DNA of 41,855 nt from CAIYPH01 sp043744375 (GTDB lineage Bacteria; Pseudomonadota; Alphaproteobacteria; Acetobacterales; Acetobacteraceae), in assembly GCA_043744375.1 (NCBI GenBank), contig JAYTUU010000158.1, forward strand, positions 1-41,855, in the 5' to 3' direction. The notes beneath the pieces were generated by a model. That model had not been told where the DNA came from and made no database searches. It was given only the letters and a program-made list of their open reading frames with translations. This document shows, piece by piece, positions 32,427-40,841 of the stretch. Position 1 is the stretch's first letter. Each line of letters starts with the position of its first letter. The position numbers and the translations under genes were made by a program.

Positions 32427-33296
32427 GTGCGGCGCGAAACCGTCCAGGCGTGGCTGCTGATCCTGCCCGCGTTGCTGCTGCTGGTGGCCTTCACCCACTG
32501 GCCGGCGGCGACAACGCTGATCGACAGCTTCTATTCCACGCCCAGGGGCAGCCGCCCGCAGCACTTCGTCGGCCTCGATAATTTCGCCGGCCTGCTCGAC
32601 GACCCCGTGTTCTGGATGGCAATGCGCAACAACGCCATCTACGCGTTCTGGACTATCCCCGTATCGATCGTCCTGGCCCTCGCGATGGCGCTCGCCGTCA
32701 ACACGGCGATCCCCGGCCGGGCGCTGGTGCGGATGGCCTATTTCACGCCGACCATGCTGCCGATGATCGCGGTGGCGAATATCTGGCTGTTCTTCTTCAC
32801 CCCCGATTACGGGCTGTTCGACCACGTGCTCTCCTGGTTCGGCGGCGGCCGGCACAACTGGCTCGGCGACCGCGAGACCGCATTGCCGGCGATGATTGCC
32901 GTCGCCGTGTGGAAGGAGGCCGGGTTCTTCATGATCTTCTACCTCGCCGCCCTGCAGGCGATGCCGCCCGACCTGAAGGAAGCCGCCGCCCTCGAAGGGT
33001 CCTCGCGCTGGAACTTCTTCCGCCGCGTAACGCTGCCGCTGCTGATGCCGACCACGTTGTTCGTCTTGGTCAACGCCGTCATCAACGCCTTTCGCCTCGT
33101 CGACCACGTCGTCGTGATGACGCGCGGGGGGCCGGACAACGCAACGACCCTGCTCCTCTATTACATCTACGAAGCCGGTTTCCGCTTCTGGGACACGGCA
33201 CTGGCGGCAAGCCTCACCGTCGTTCTGCTCAGCTTGCTCGGCCTGTTCGCCTGGCTGCAATTCGGCGTGCTCGGCAAGCGGGTGCACTACCGGTGA
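32427..33296 (+). CDS. Carbohydrate ABC transporter permease, MalF/UgpA type (second importer)
   Basis: This 289-residue inner-membrane protein has about six helices, the first at residues 6-25. The EAA loop reads DLKEAAALEGSSRWNFFRRVTLPLLMP, a good consensus match. It starts with GTG at 32427, with GAGAGAGG about 8 bp upstream. Its stop overlaps the GTG start of the partner permease gene. It receives substrate from one or both of the tandem binding proteins encoded upstream. Confidence 0.93.
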   Translation: MRRETVQAWLLILPALLLLVAFTHWPAATTLIDSFYSTPRGSRPQHFVGLDNFAGLLDDPVFWMAMRNNAIYAFWTIPVSIVLALAMALAVNTAIPGRALVRMAYFTPTMLPMIAVANIWLFFFTPDYGLFDHVLSWFGGGRHNWLGDRETALPAMIAVAVWKEAGFFMIFYLAALQAMPPDLKEAAALEGSSRWNFFRRVTLPLLMPTTLFVLVNAVINAFRLVDHVVVMTRGGPDNATTLLLYYIYEAGFRFWDTALAASLTVVLLSLLGLFAWLQFGVLGKRVHYR

Positions 33297-34102
33297 AACT
33301 CTCCACCCGCGCCCTGGAAATCACCGGCGCCTGGCTGCTCGGCCTGCTCTGGGTGCTGCCGCTGCTCTACGCGCTGTGGACGGCCTTCCATCCCGGCGAG
33401 TTCGCCACCCGCTTCTCGCTGACCGCGCCGCTGACCCTCGACAATTTCCGCACCGTCTGGGAAGCCGCCCCCTTCGCGCGCTATTTCCTCAACACGATGG
33501 CGCTGGTGACCCTCATCCTGGTCGCGCAGTTCCTGCTCTGCACACCCGCCGCCTTCGCCTTCGCGCGCATGGAGTTTCCAGGCCGCAACATCGTTTTCTC
33601 CATCGTGCTGCTGCAATTGATGGTGATGCCCGACGTGCTGCTGGTCGGCAATTACCGCTCGATGGCGCGGCTCGGGCTGGTCGATACCATCCTCGCCATC
33701 GCCCTGCCCTATCTCGGCTCGGCCTTCGGCATCTTCCTCCTCCGCCAGACCTTCCTCACCGTGCCACAACAACTCGACGACGCCGCGCGCCTCGAAGGCT
33801 GCACCCTCATGGGCCGCCTCTGGCGCGTCTACGTCCCCCTCGCGCGCCCGACCTACATCGCCTACGGGCTGGTCAGCGTCAGCTACCACTGGAACAACTT
33901 CCTCTGGCCCCTGGTCATCACCAACTCCGTCAACACCCGGCCACTGACGGTCGGACTCTCGGTGTTCGCCTCGACCGATCAGGGGATCGACTGGTCCATC
34001 ATTACGGCTGCAACGTTGATGACCAGCGCGCCGCTGCTGGTGGCGTTCCTGCTGTTTCAAAGGCAGTTCGTGCAGAGTTTCATGCGGGCAGGGATCAGGT
34101 GA
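33293..34102 (+). CDS. Carbohydrate ABC transporter permease, MalG/UgpE type (second importer)
   Basis: This 269-residue inner-membrane partner of the MalF-type protein starts at the GTG that overlaps the preceding stop (GTGA). The frame is open much further upstream, but homology begins at KLSTRALEITGAWLLGLLWVLPLLYALWTAF, so the GTG is chosen. The EAA loop reads DDAARLEGCTLMGRLWRVYVPLARP. The segment SYHWNNFLWPLVITNS is typical of UgpE-like permeases. Repeat copy E starts five bases after the stop and probably ends the operon. Confidence 0.93.
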   Translation: MKLSTRALEITGAWLLGLLWVLPLLYALWTAFHPGEFATRFSLTAPLTLDNFRTVWEAAPFARYFLNTMALVTLILVAQFLLCTPAAFAFARMEFPGRNIVFSIVLLQLMVMPDVLLVGNYRSMARLGLVDTILAIALPYLGSAFGIFLLRQTFLTVPQQLDDAARLEGCTLMGRLWRVYVPLARPTYIAYGLVSVSYHWNNFLWPLVITNSVNTRPLTVGLSVFASTDQGIDWSIITAATLMTSAPLLVAFLLFQRQFVQSFMRAGIR

Positions 34103-34107
34103 AGCAA

Positions 34108-34346
34108 GCCTCCGGCGGCAAAGGGCCGGGGGCCCTTTGAACCCGCGACTGCTTGCGGCTGGGGCACTGGCCTTCGAGTGAAGGGCTGGCGAAGCCCAGA
34201 ATCCCTCACAACCGCGCATGTCGCGCGTGAGCGCTGATCGGGATTGCCTGCGGCGCAAGGAAGAACGGAGATATCACCGAAGGCCAGTGCCCCAGCCGCT
34301 AGAAGTAATGGGTTCAAAGGGCCGCCGGCCCTTTGCCGCCGGAGGC
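34108..34346. repeat. Dispersed palindromic 3'-UTR repeat, copy E (best-preserved palindrome)
   Basis: This 239-bp copy fills most of the 311-bp gap between the importer operon and the monophosphatase gene. The outer ends are GCCTCCGGCGGC / GCCGCCGGAGGC, and both arm hairpins AAAGGGCC/GGCCCTTT are intact. The positions 34156-34176 and 34278-34298 form a perfect 21-bp inverted repeat. The centre holds further stems: GGGCT/AGCCC (34183-34197) and, nested, AATCCC/GGGATT (34200-34245) around CTCAC/GTGAG (34205-34231). CCTGCGGCGCAAG here is the inverse of the central motif in copies A-C, so the core is in the opposite orientation. Nothing else is visible in the gap. Confidence 0.9.
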
Positions 34347-34413
34347 TTTCCTTGACTGTCTGCCGCCGTCTTTCTGCGCTACGTCTGGCTTGGCACTGCC
34401 TGGAGTCTCGCCC

Positions 34414-35202
34414 ATGTCGAACGCTCTCGCGCGTCGTCTTGATGCTGTCATTCCGCTGGCCGAGGAGGCAGGGCGGATGGCGATGCGGATGCGTCCGCCG
34501 CCGGGGGCTCCGGCGGCGATATTGAAGGATCGGCAGGATTGGTTGACCGAGGCGGATGGGGCTGTGGAGGCGTTCTTGTCGGAGCGTTTGGCGGCGTTGT
34601 TTCCGGAGGATGGTTTCCAGGGCGAGGAGACGGGCAAGGGCCGGTCGGGGGTGTTGCGATGGGTGGTTGATCCGATCGACGGGACGTCCAATTTCGCGCG
34701 GGGTGGGCCGCGGTTTTGTGTGTCGATCGGGTTGATCGAGGAGCGCCGGTCGCTGGTGGGTGTGTTGCATGCGCCGGTGCTGGGGGAGACGTTTGCGGCG
34801 CGCGATGGCAATGGCGCGACGTTGAATGGGGCGCCGATCCGGGTGGCGGCGACCACGGATCTCGGGCGCGCGATGGTGGAGTGCGGGTGGTCGCATCGGC
34901 GCTCGAACGCCGGGTATTACCGGATGGTGGAGGCGGTGATGGGTGCCGGGGCGATGTTGCGGGCCGGCGGTTCGGGGGCGCTGGGGTTGGCCGACGTGGC
35001 GGCGGGGCGGATTGATGCGTATGTCGAGCAGCACATCAATTTGTGGGATGTCGCGGCGGTGCTGGTGATTCTCGCCGAGGCCGGGGCGGTGGCGGCGCCG
35101 TTCATGGAGGGCGACGGGCTGGTGAGCGGCAATCCGGTGTTTGCCGCCGCACCTGGCATTGCGGACGCGTTGCGGGCGGCGACAAATTTCCCGAACTTCT
35201 GA
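34414..35202 (+). CDS. Inositol monophosphatase family protein
   Basis: This 262-residue Mg-dependent phosphatase keeps the family's metal-binding residues: EE at 71-72, DPIDGT with Asp86 and Asp89 (85-91), and the second signature NLWDVAAVLVILAEAG near 210. The family includes inositol monophosphatases, SuhB and histidinol-phosphatases, and the sequence does not settle which. The start is the ATG giving MSNALARRLD. Upstream in-frame codons read repeat copy E and are not considered coding. The MFS gene begins within its last codons. Confidence 0.9.
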   Translation: MSNALARRLDAVIPLAEEAGRMAMRMRPPPGAPAAILKDRQDWLTEADGAVEAFLSERLAALFPEDGFQGEETGKGRSGVLRWVVDPIDGTSNFARGGPRFCVSIGLIEERRSLVGVLHAPVLGETFAARDGNGATLNGAPIRVAATTDLGRAMVECGWSHRRSNAGYYRMVEAVMGAGAMLRAGGSGALGLADVAAGRIDAYVEQHINLWDVAAVLVILAEAGAVAAPFMEGDGLVSGNPVFAAAPGIADALRAATNFPNF

Positions 35203-36349
35203 ACCGGCGACAGCGCGGCAGCTGGGGTTCGCGCTGGGCGCGACGCAGGTGCTTGCCTGGGCGTCGACGTTCTACATTCCCGCGACGATGATGGCGGCGG
35301 CGAGCGTGTCGCTGGGCGTGTCGCGGACGGTATTGCTGGGCGGGTTTTCGTTGTCCCTGCTGGTGTCTGCTGTGTGTGCGCCGCGGATCGGGCGGTTCAT
35401 CGATCGGCATGGCGGGCGGCCGATTCTGGCCGGGGGCGCGCTGGTGACGGCGGCCGGGCTGGGGTTGCTGTCGGCGGCCGAGAGCGTGGTGTTCTGGTAT
35501 TTCGCCTGGTCGGTGCTCGGTGTCGGCATGGCACTGGGGCTGTATGACACGGCTTTTGCCACGATCGGGCGGTTGCTGGGTGCACGGGCGCGGCCGGCGA
35601 TTGTGGGCGTGACGATGATCGGGGGGTTCGCGAGTTCGATCGGCTGGCCGACCGGGACGTGGCTGGTGACGGCGTATGGCTGGCGGGTGTCGGTGCTGAT
35701 CTATGCGGGGCTGCAAATTTTCGTGATCCTGCCGATCGTTCTGCTGTGCATTCCGCGCGCCCCGGCCGAGGCGCCGGCGGCGTTGCCGCGCGCCGCGACG
35801 GCGGATGGGGCAGTGACCGGGCGTGGGGCGTTCGTGTTGCTGGCGATCTTCTTCACCAGCCGGGCCGGGATCGGCGCGCTGATATCGGTGCATGCGCTGG
35901 TGTTGCTGACGGGGCTTGGGCTGTCCGTCGAGCAGGCGGTGGTGACGGCGTCGCTGATCGGGCCGGCGCAGGTGGGCAGCCGGGTGATCGACTATTTCTT
36001 CGGCCGTGGCCTCAGCCCGGTGACGTCGGCGTGGATCGGCGCGGGGCTGATGCCGCTCGGCGTGGCGATCACGCTCGGCGGTGCGCCAGCTTTGGTGTTC
36101 GCGCTGTGCTATGGCATGAGCAACGGCATCTACACGATCAGCCGTGGCACGTTGCCGATGCACGTGTTCGGGTCGGCCGGCTATGCGACCTTGCTGGGCA
36201 AGCTCGCGCTGCCCAGTCTGATCGCGCAGGCGGCCGCGCCAACGCTGCTGGCCCCACTGATCGATGCGTGGCCGGCAAGCTGGATCTTTGCCGGGCTCGG
36301 CGCGGTGGCGCTGGCGGCGTTCTGCTGTCTGCTGCCGCTGAAGCGGTAG
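35141..36349 (+). CDS. Major facilitator superfamily transporter
   Basis: This inner-membrane carrier of up to 402 residues has 12 predicted helices. APRIGRFIDRHGGRPIL at the loop between helices 2 and 3 is the MFS motif A, and GPAQVGSRVIDYFFGR marks the repeat in the second half. The start is uncertain. No ATG lies near the first helix, and the in-frame TTGs at 35141 and 35159 both overlap the preceding gene by 44-62 bp, so translation is probably coupled. The substrate is unknown. It converges with the small lysine-rich gene three bases after its stop codon. Confidence 0.87.
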   Translation: MPPHLALRTRCGRRQISRTSEPATARQLGFALGATQVLAWASTFYIPATMMAAASVSLGVSRTVLLGGFSLSLLVSAVCAPRIGRFIDRHGGRPILAGGALVTAAGLGLLSAAESVVFWYFAWSVLGVGMALGLYDTAFATIGRLLGARARPAIVGVTMIGGFASSIGWPTGTWLVTAYGWRVSVLIYAGLQIFVILPIVLLCIPRAPAEAPAALPRAATADGAVTGRGAFVLLAIFFTSRAGIGALISVHALVLLTGLGLSVEQAVVTASLIGPAQVGSRVIDYFFGRGLSPVTSAWIGAGLMPLGVAITLGGAPALVFALCYGMSNGIYTISRGTLPMHVFGSAGYATLLGKLALPSLIAQAAAPTLLAPLIDAWPASWIFAGLGAVALAAFCCLLPLKR

Positions 36350-36352
36350 CGA

Positions 36353-36523
36353 TTAGCCTTGCGCGGGGGTCGCCGGCTTGCCTTTGCGGGGCTTGTTGGT
36401 CGCGACTTTCGGCGCGTGGGTGGCGGGCTTCTTTTTCTTCTTGTTCGTGTCAGCTGCCTCGGCGGCGAAGGCGGACAAGGACAGGCCAAGGGCCGTCAGC
36501 AGGCTTCTGCGGTTGAGGATCAC
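36353..36523 (-). CDS. Small exported lysine-rich protein (56 residues)
   Basis: This short minus-strand gene starts at GTG with GGAG about seven bases upstream. The N-terminus ILNRRSLLTALGLSLSAFA is a signal peptide with a twin-arginine look, ending AAEAA near residue 24. The mature tail of about 32 residues is strongly basic: five consecutive Lys, then HAPKVATNKPRKGKPATPAQG. I know of no family. Codon choice is GC-rich in third positions, as in its neighbours, which favours a real gene. It may be a DNA- or cell-wall-binding peptide, but that is conjecture. Confidence 0.6.
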   Translation of the reverse strand: MILNRRSLLTALGLSLSAFAAEAADTNKKKKKPATHAPKVATNKPRKGKPATPAQG

Positions 36524-36635
36524 GGTGACGCTCCGGATGCAAGAGGTTGCGCTTCAGGCAGAGAGCGAACAATGGATGCTATCTACCTGAAATCGCTATG
36601 CGCCTGTCGTATGTATATTGCAAGGGGTATCATAG

Positions 36636-36822
36636 CCAGGGCAAACGGGTGAAGCACAGCATTGCAGGTCTCGGCACTCATCCTTCCCCGGATGGCGTCA
36701 TTGCGAGCCCTTGCGAAGCAATCCATCATCACCACAAGACCGTTTGGGCGGCTCTGGATTGCTTCGCAAGGGCTCGCAATGACGGTTGAGCACCGCCTTT
36801 CCCCTTCACCCGATTGCCCTGG
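36636..36822. mobile_element. 187-bp MITE-like element with 8-bp target duplication
   Basis: The element has terminal inverted repeats CCAGGGCAAACGGGTGAAG and CTTCACCCGATTGCCCTGG, 18 of 19 bases matching. It is flanked on both sides by the direct repeat TATCATAG (36628-36635 and 36823-36830), as a transposase would leave. Inside lies a second, perfect 30-bp inverted repeat (36696-36725 and 36755-36784) that begins CGTCATTGCGAGC. No transposase is encoded, so any mobility would need one in trans. With its flanks it accounts for most of the 301-bp gap between the lysine-rich and DUF1489 genes. Confidence 0.78.
36696..36784. repeat. Perfect 30-bp inverted repeat of the CGTCATTGCGAG type
   Basis: The arms at 36696-36725 and 36755-36784 are exactly complementary and enclose a 29-base loop. 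The arm motif CGTCATTGCGAGC...GAAGCAATCCA is a familiar interspersed palindrome in many proteobacterial genomes. Here it sits within the MITE-like element. Transcribed, it would form a very stable hairpin. Confidence 0.85.
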
Positions 36823-36824
36823 TA

Positions 36825-37247
36825 TCATAGCAGCCCGAGTGCTGCCAGATCGCGCCGCATCGCCTCGGGCAGATCGTCCAGGCCGCTGGCGCCCGATGCA
36901 CCGCCGAGATCGGGTGGGGCGGCGGCGGCTTCGAGGTAGCGCCAGCCTTGGAAGGCGCGCGTCGGCCGGCCGGCGAGGACGATCAGTTCTGGATCGAGCA
37001 TGAGTGCGGCGCAGGCGCGGCCGTCATCCCACACCGCGGGCACGATGTCGGTGATACGCTGGCGCACCAGCAACGTTCCGGAAATCACCCAGTATAATGA
37101 TCCGCCATCGATCACTTCGTCGGCGCGGCGGGGGAAATTGCGGGTCTGGTGGCGCAGCGGCGGGTTGCTCGCCAGGCGTGCGGCCTGGACGTCCTGGAGG
37201 TGGGCGAGGTCGCGGATGCCGACGGCGAGCTTCATGATGTGCAGCAT
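36825..37247 (-). CDS. DUF1489 family protein
   Basis: This 140-residue protein matches DUF1489, a small conserved family found chiefly in alphaproteobacteria and without a known function. Diagnostic blocks are the opening MLHIMKLAVGIRDL, then RRADEVIDGGSLYWVISG, VRQRITDIV, LMLDPELI and RAFQGWRYLEAAAAPPDL. The ATG at 37247 is chosen because family members start this way; a longer frame upstream lacks support. The stop codon lies within a few bases of the MITE-like element, whose target duplication (TATCATAG, 36823-36830) overlaps the last codons. Confidence 0.88.
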   Translation of the reverse strand: MLHIMKLAVGIRDLAHLQDVQAARLASNPPLRHQTRNFPRRADEVIDGGSLYWVISGTLLVRQRITDIVPAVWDDGRACAALMLDPELIVLAGRPTRAFQGWRYLEAAAAPPDLGGASGASGLDDLPEAMRRDLAALGLL

Positions 37248-37394
37248 TTTCCGGGTGTGCGCGATGCGCTGCGCGCCGGCAAGGGGCGCGGCCCGCAAGT
37301 AAGACTCGCATGCGTCCCGAACTCCGCTACCATCCGATCCGGCGCCCGCAAGATGCGCTGAAACCGGGTGTCTCAAGGCGCCGTCCCACCATGA

Positions 37395-37411
37395 GGCCGC
37401 ACGTAGCGGCC
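37395..37411 (+). promoter_or_regulatory. Small hairpin just upstream of the EF-G2 ribosome binding site
   Basis: GGCCGC ACGTA GCGGCC forms a perfect six-base stem three bases before the AAAGGAGG ribosome binding site of the EF-G-like gene. It could influence ribosome access or mRNA stability. It is short, and in DNA this rich in GC chance is a fair alternative. Confidence 0.3.
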
Positions 37412-37427
37412 CGAAAGGAGGCGCCCA

Positions 37428-39368
37428 GTGTCAGGACAACAATCGGGGGGCGGAACCCGCCCCCGCGCAGTCGCCATCGTCGGCCCCTATGGCAGCGGCA
37501 AGTCCACCTTGTTCGAAGCCCTGATGCTCGCCGGCGGGGCCACCCTCAAACGTGGCGAACCGCGCCAGCGGCGTGGGGGAACCGAATTGCGCCTGGGACA
37601 TTGCAGCTATCTCGGTGACGCCTGGTCGATCCTCGACTGTCCCGGCTCGATCGAATTCGCCCATGAGGCCGCCACGGCACTGACCGCCGTCGATATCGCC
37701 GTGGTGGTCGTCGAGCCATCGCCGCAGCGGGCGCTGACGGTGGCGCCGCTGCTGCGGCTGCTCGACACGATGCAGATCCCGCATGTCATGTTCATCAACA
37801 AGATCGACACGCTCGAAGGCCGCGTGCAGGAGACGCTGGAGGCGTTGCAGGCGCATTCACGGGTGCCGCTGGTGCTGCGCCACGTGCCGATCCGCGAGGG
37901 TGGAGCGGTGACCGGGGTGGTCGATGTCGTCAGCGAGCGCGCCTATCGCTACCGCAAGGGGCAGGCCTCCGAGGTGATCGCGCTGCCGCCGGATATGCGC
38001 GACCCCGAGCAGGAGGCGCGGGGCGCACTGCTCGAAGTGCTCGCGGACCACGACGACGCGCTGCTGGAAAAGATCATCGAGGACATCGCGCCAAGCACCG
38101 CCGAGATCTACGCCCAGTTGCGCAAGGACCTCGCCGCCGACGCCGTCGTCGCGGTGTTGCTGGGGGCGGCGGAGACCGATAACGGCATCCAGCGGCTGTG
38201 GAAGACGCTGCGGCACGACGCGCCCGAGGCGCCGGAAACCGCGGCACGGCGCGGCATCGGTGCCGGCGACGCACTGGCGCAGGTGTTCAAGAGCGTGCAC
38301 GCCGGGCATGGCGGCAAGCTGTCCTACGCGCGCATCTGGCGCGGCACGGTGAAGGACGGCGCGACACTGGGCGGCGCCCGCGTCGGCGGCGTGTTCCGCT
38401 TTCCGGGCGCCGACCCGGTCAAGGCAAGCGCCGCCGAAGCGGGCGAGGTGGTCGCGCTCGGCCGGCTCGACGGCGTGCCGACCGGTGCCACCATCGCCGC
38501 CACCAGCGCGGACGCCCTGCCCTTCCCGCCTGCCCCGCCGCCCGTCTACGCGCTGGCGATCGCCACCGGAGATCGCAACGACGACGTCAAACTCTCCGGC
38601 GCCCTGCACCGCCTGGTCGAGGAAGACCTGTCGGTGACGATCACCCAGGATGCCGACCTCGCGCAGACCGTGCTGCACGGCCAGGGCGAGATGCACCTGA
38701 ACGCGGTGATCGAGCGACTCGCCAAGGCCTATAATCTGAAGGTGACCAGCGCGCCGCCGAAAATCGCGTTCCGCGAAACGATCCGCAAGCCGGTTCACCA
38801 GCATGGCCGCCTGAAACGCCAGACCGGGGGGCATGGCCAGTTCGCCGACGTGAAAATCAACATCACGCCGCGCGGCCGGGGCGAGGGATTCGCCTTCATC
38901 GACAAGATCGTCGGCGGAACGGTGCCGCGCAACTTCATCCCCGCCGTCGGCGAGGCCGCCGAGGACGCGGCGCGCAAAGGGCCGCTGGGGAACCCCGTCG
39001 TCGATATCGCCGTCACCCTCGTCGATGGCGGATTCCACGCCGTCGATAGCTCGGACATGGCGTTCAAAACCGCCACCCGCATCGCCATGCAGGAGGGCCT
39101 CGCCGCCGCCGACCCGATCGTGCTGGAACCCATCGATCACGTTACCGTTACGGTCCCGAACGACTACACGCCGCGCGCCCAGCGGCTGCTGGCCGGACGG
39201 CGCGGGCAGATCCTCGGCTATGCGGAAACCCCGGACACACCAGGCTGGGACGACGTGGAAGCCCTGGTGCCCGCCGCCGAGTTGCATGACCTCATCATTG
39301 AATTGCGCTCACAGACGATGGGGCTCGGCAGCTATCGGCGGCGCTTCGATCATCTGGCGGAGCCTTGA
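37428..39368 (+). CDS. Elongation factor G-like GTPase (EF-G2 type)
   Basis: This 646-residue translation-factor GTPase is related to EF-G but shorter than canonical EF-G, which is near 690-700. The P-loop is GPYGSGKST (19-27), not GHVDAGKTT, and the G3 motif is DCPG (70-73), not DTPG; NKID (124-127) is normal. Domain IV is present (GGHGQFADVKINITPRG), as is domain V near the end. These features fit the EF-G2 subgroup, whose role in translation is unclear. It starts at GTG with AAAGGAGG seven bases upstream. It is a single gene, convergent with the amidase gene. Confidence 0.9.
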   Translation: MSGQQSGGGTRPRAVAIVGPYGSGKSTLFEALMLAGGATLKRGEPRQRRGGTELRLGHCSYLGDAWSILDCPGSIEFAHEAATALTAVDIAVVVVEPSPQRALTVAPLLRLLDTMQIPHVMFINKIDTLEGRVQETLEALQAHSRVPLVLRHVPIREGGAVTGVVDVVSERAYRYRKGQASEVIALPPDMRDPEQEARGALLEVLADHDDALLEKIIEDIAPSTAEIYAQLRKDLAADAVVAVLLGAAETDNGIQRLWKTLRHDAPEAPETAARRGIGAGDALAQVFKSVHAGHGGKLSYARIWRGTVKDGATLGGARVGGVFRFPGADPVKASAAEAGEVVALGRLDGVPTGATIAATSADALPFPPAPPPVYALAIATGDRNDDVKLSGALHRLVEEDLSVTITQDADLAQTVLHGQGEMHLNAVIERLAKAYNLKVTSAPPKIAFRETIRKPVHQHGRLKRQTGGHGQFADVKINITPRGRGEGFAFIDKIVGGTVPRNFIPAVGEAAEDAARKGPLGNPVVDIAVTLVDGGFHAVDSSDMAFKTATRIAMQEGLAAADPIVLEPIDHVTVTVPNDYTPRAQRLLAGRRGQILGYAETPDTPGWDDVEALVPAAELHDLIIELRSQTMGLGSYRRRFDHLAEP

Positions 39369-39380
39369 TTGCCTGCCTAT

Positions 39381-40772
39381 TCACAGGTCCGGCATCAAAA
39401 ACGGCGCGCTGATTTCGATCGCACGGGCCGCGCGGAGAACGAGGTCGTCGCGATAGAGGGCGGCGGCGAGTTGGATCGAGCGGGGCAGGCCGTTCTGGGC
39501 GAATCCCATGGGGATTGAGATGGCTGGTTGACGGGTGAGGTTGAAGGCGCAGGTCCAGGGTGCCCATTGGGTCCAGAGGGCTTCGACGGGGTTGACGGTG
39601 GGGGCGTCGGCTTGGGGTGGTTGGATGGCGACGGAGGGGCAGAGGATCAGGTCGTAGCGCAGGTGGAAGCGTGCCATGGCGTTGGCGGCCTGGAGGCGGA
39701 GGGCTTCGTATTCGATCATGTCGAGTGCGGTTGTACCCATGTTGGCGGCGGCGACTTCGAGCAATCCGGGGTCAAGCATGTGGTGGCGGGTGGCGGGGAA
39801 GGAGTGGACGAGGCGGGTGAGGGCCACGCCCCAGATGCGGCTGAAGAGGGCGCGCATGTCGGGCAGGCCGGGGTCGGCTTCTTCGACGTCCGCGCCGGCA
39901 TTGACGAGGATGCTGGCGGCCTGTTCGACGGCGCCGATGCTTTCCCAGTCGACCGGAGCGTCGAAGCCGGGGTTGCGCAGCACGGCGACGCGCAGGCCGG
40001 CGACGCCGTCGTCGAGGCCCTGGGTCCAGTCGCGCGCATCGTCGGGGAGGCAGTAGGGATCGCGCGGGTCGAACCGGGCCATGGCGCCGAGCATCAGGGC
40101 GGCGTCGCGGACGGTGCGGGTCATCGGGCCGGCGACGGCGACCGGGGCGAAGGCGCCCAGCGGCCATTGCGGAATGCGTCCGAAGGTGGGTTTGAGGCCG
40201 ACGACGCCGCACCAGGCGGCGGGAATACGGATGGAGCCGCCGGCGTCAGTACCGACATGCAGCGGTCCGAAGCCGGCGGCGGCGGCGGCACCGGCGCCGG
40301 AGGAGGAGCCGCCGGGCGTATGATGGGGGTTCCAGGGATTGCGGGTGATGCCGTGCAGCGGGTTGTCGCCGGGGGTTTTCCAGCCGAACTCGGTGGTGGT
40401 GGTTTTGCCGATGATGACGGCGCCGGCGGCTTTCAGGCCCATCACCAGCGGCGCGTCCTCCGTCACGGCGGCGGGGTCGGACAGGCGGCTGCCGCGCCGG
40501 GTCGGGAAGCCGGCGAGGTCGATCAGGTCTTTCACCGTGGTGGGCACGCCGTCGAGCGGGCCGATCGGGCGGCCGGCGCGCCAGCGGGCGGTGCTGTCCT
40601 GTGCCGCGGCAAGGGCTGCCGGGTTCATCACCGCGAAGGCGTTCAGGCTTGGGTTCAACCGGATGACGCGGGCGGTAACGGCGGCGAGCGCCTCGACGGG
40701 GCTGAGTGTCGTGCGGGCGAAGTGGCCGAGCAGCTGCTCGGCGGACATCATGGCTGGGTCGTTGTCTGACAT
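39381..40772 (-). CDS. Amidase (amidase signature family)
   Basis: This 463-residue hydrolase has the Ser-cisSer-Lys triad of the amidase signature family. Lys81 is in TTVKDL, the cis-Ser is in PGGSSSGAGAA (from 153), and the nucleophile Ser180 is in TDAGGSIRIP. The C-terminal part matches stand-alone amidases more than GatA: there is no GatB/C neighbour, and the substrate loop NPWNPHHTP is intact. The start is the ATG at 40772, with a purine-rich AAGAGAG before it. It diverges from the deacetylase gene across 69 bp, which suggests shared regulation and perhaps a common amide substrate. Confidence 0.92.
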   Translation of the reverse strand: MSDNDPAMMSAEQLLGHFARTTLSPVEALAAVTARVIRLNPSLNAFAVMNPAALAAAQDSTARWRAGRPIGPLDGVPTTVKDLIDLAGFPTRRGSRLSDPAAVTEDAPLVMGLKAAGAVIIGKTTTTEFGWKTPGDNPLHGITRNPWNPHHTPGGSSSGAGAAAAAGFGPLHVGTDAGGSIRIPAAWCGVVGLKPTFGRIPQWPLGAFAPVAVAGPMTRTVRDAALMLGAMARFDPRDPYCLPDDARDWTQGLDDGVAGLRVAVLRNPGFDAPVDWESIGAVEQAASILVNAGADVEEADPGLPDMRALFSRIWGVALTRLVHSFPATRHHMLDPGLLEVAAANMGTTALDMIEYEALRLQAANAMARFHLRYDLILCPSVAIQPPQADAPTVNPVEALWTQWAPWTCAFNLTRQPAISIPMGFAQNGLPRSIQLAAALYRDDLVLRAARAIEISAPFLMPDL

Positions 40773-40841
40773 GCTCTCTTCCGGTCTGGTCGGTTCCGGG
40801 CGTAACATAGGGCACGTGGAGCGGTTGGGGGACCCCGGGTT

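Noticed and set aside
30389..32494. A 701-codon open frame on the minus strand
   Set aside because: It is antisense to the tandem binding-protein genes. It is Arg/Gly/His-rich without motifs, as expected for the shadow of GC-rich coding DNA.
13203..34346. CRISPR array interpretation of the dispersed repeats
   Set aside because: The copies are kilobases apart, long and palindromic, with no short regular spacers and no cas genes.
34333..34413. Extended start of the monophosphatase gene
   Set aside because: The first codons would read the outer end of repeat copy E. The family N-terminus begins at MSNALARR.
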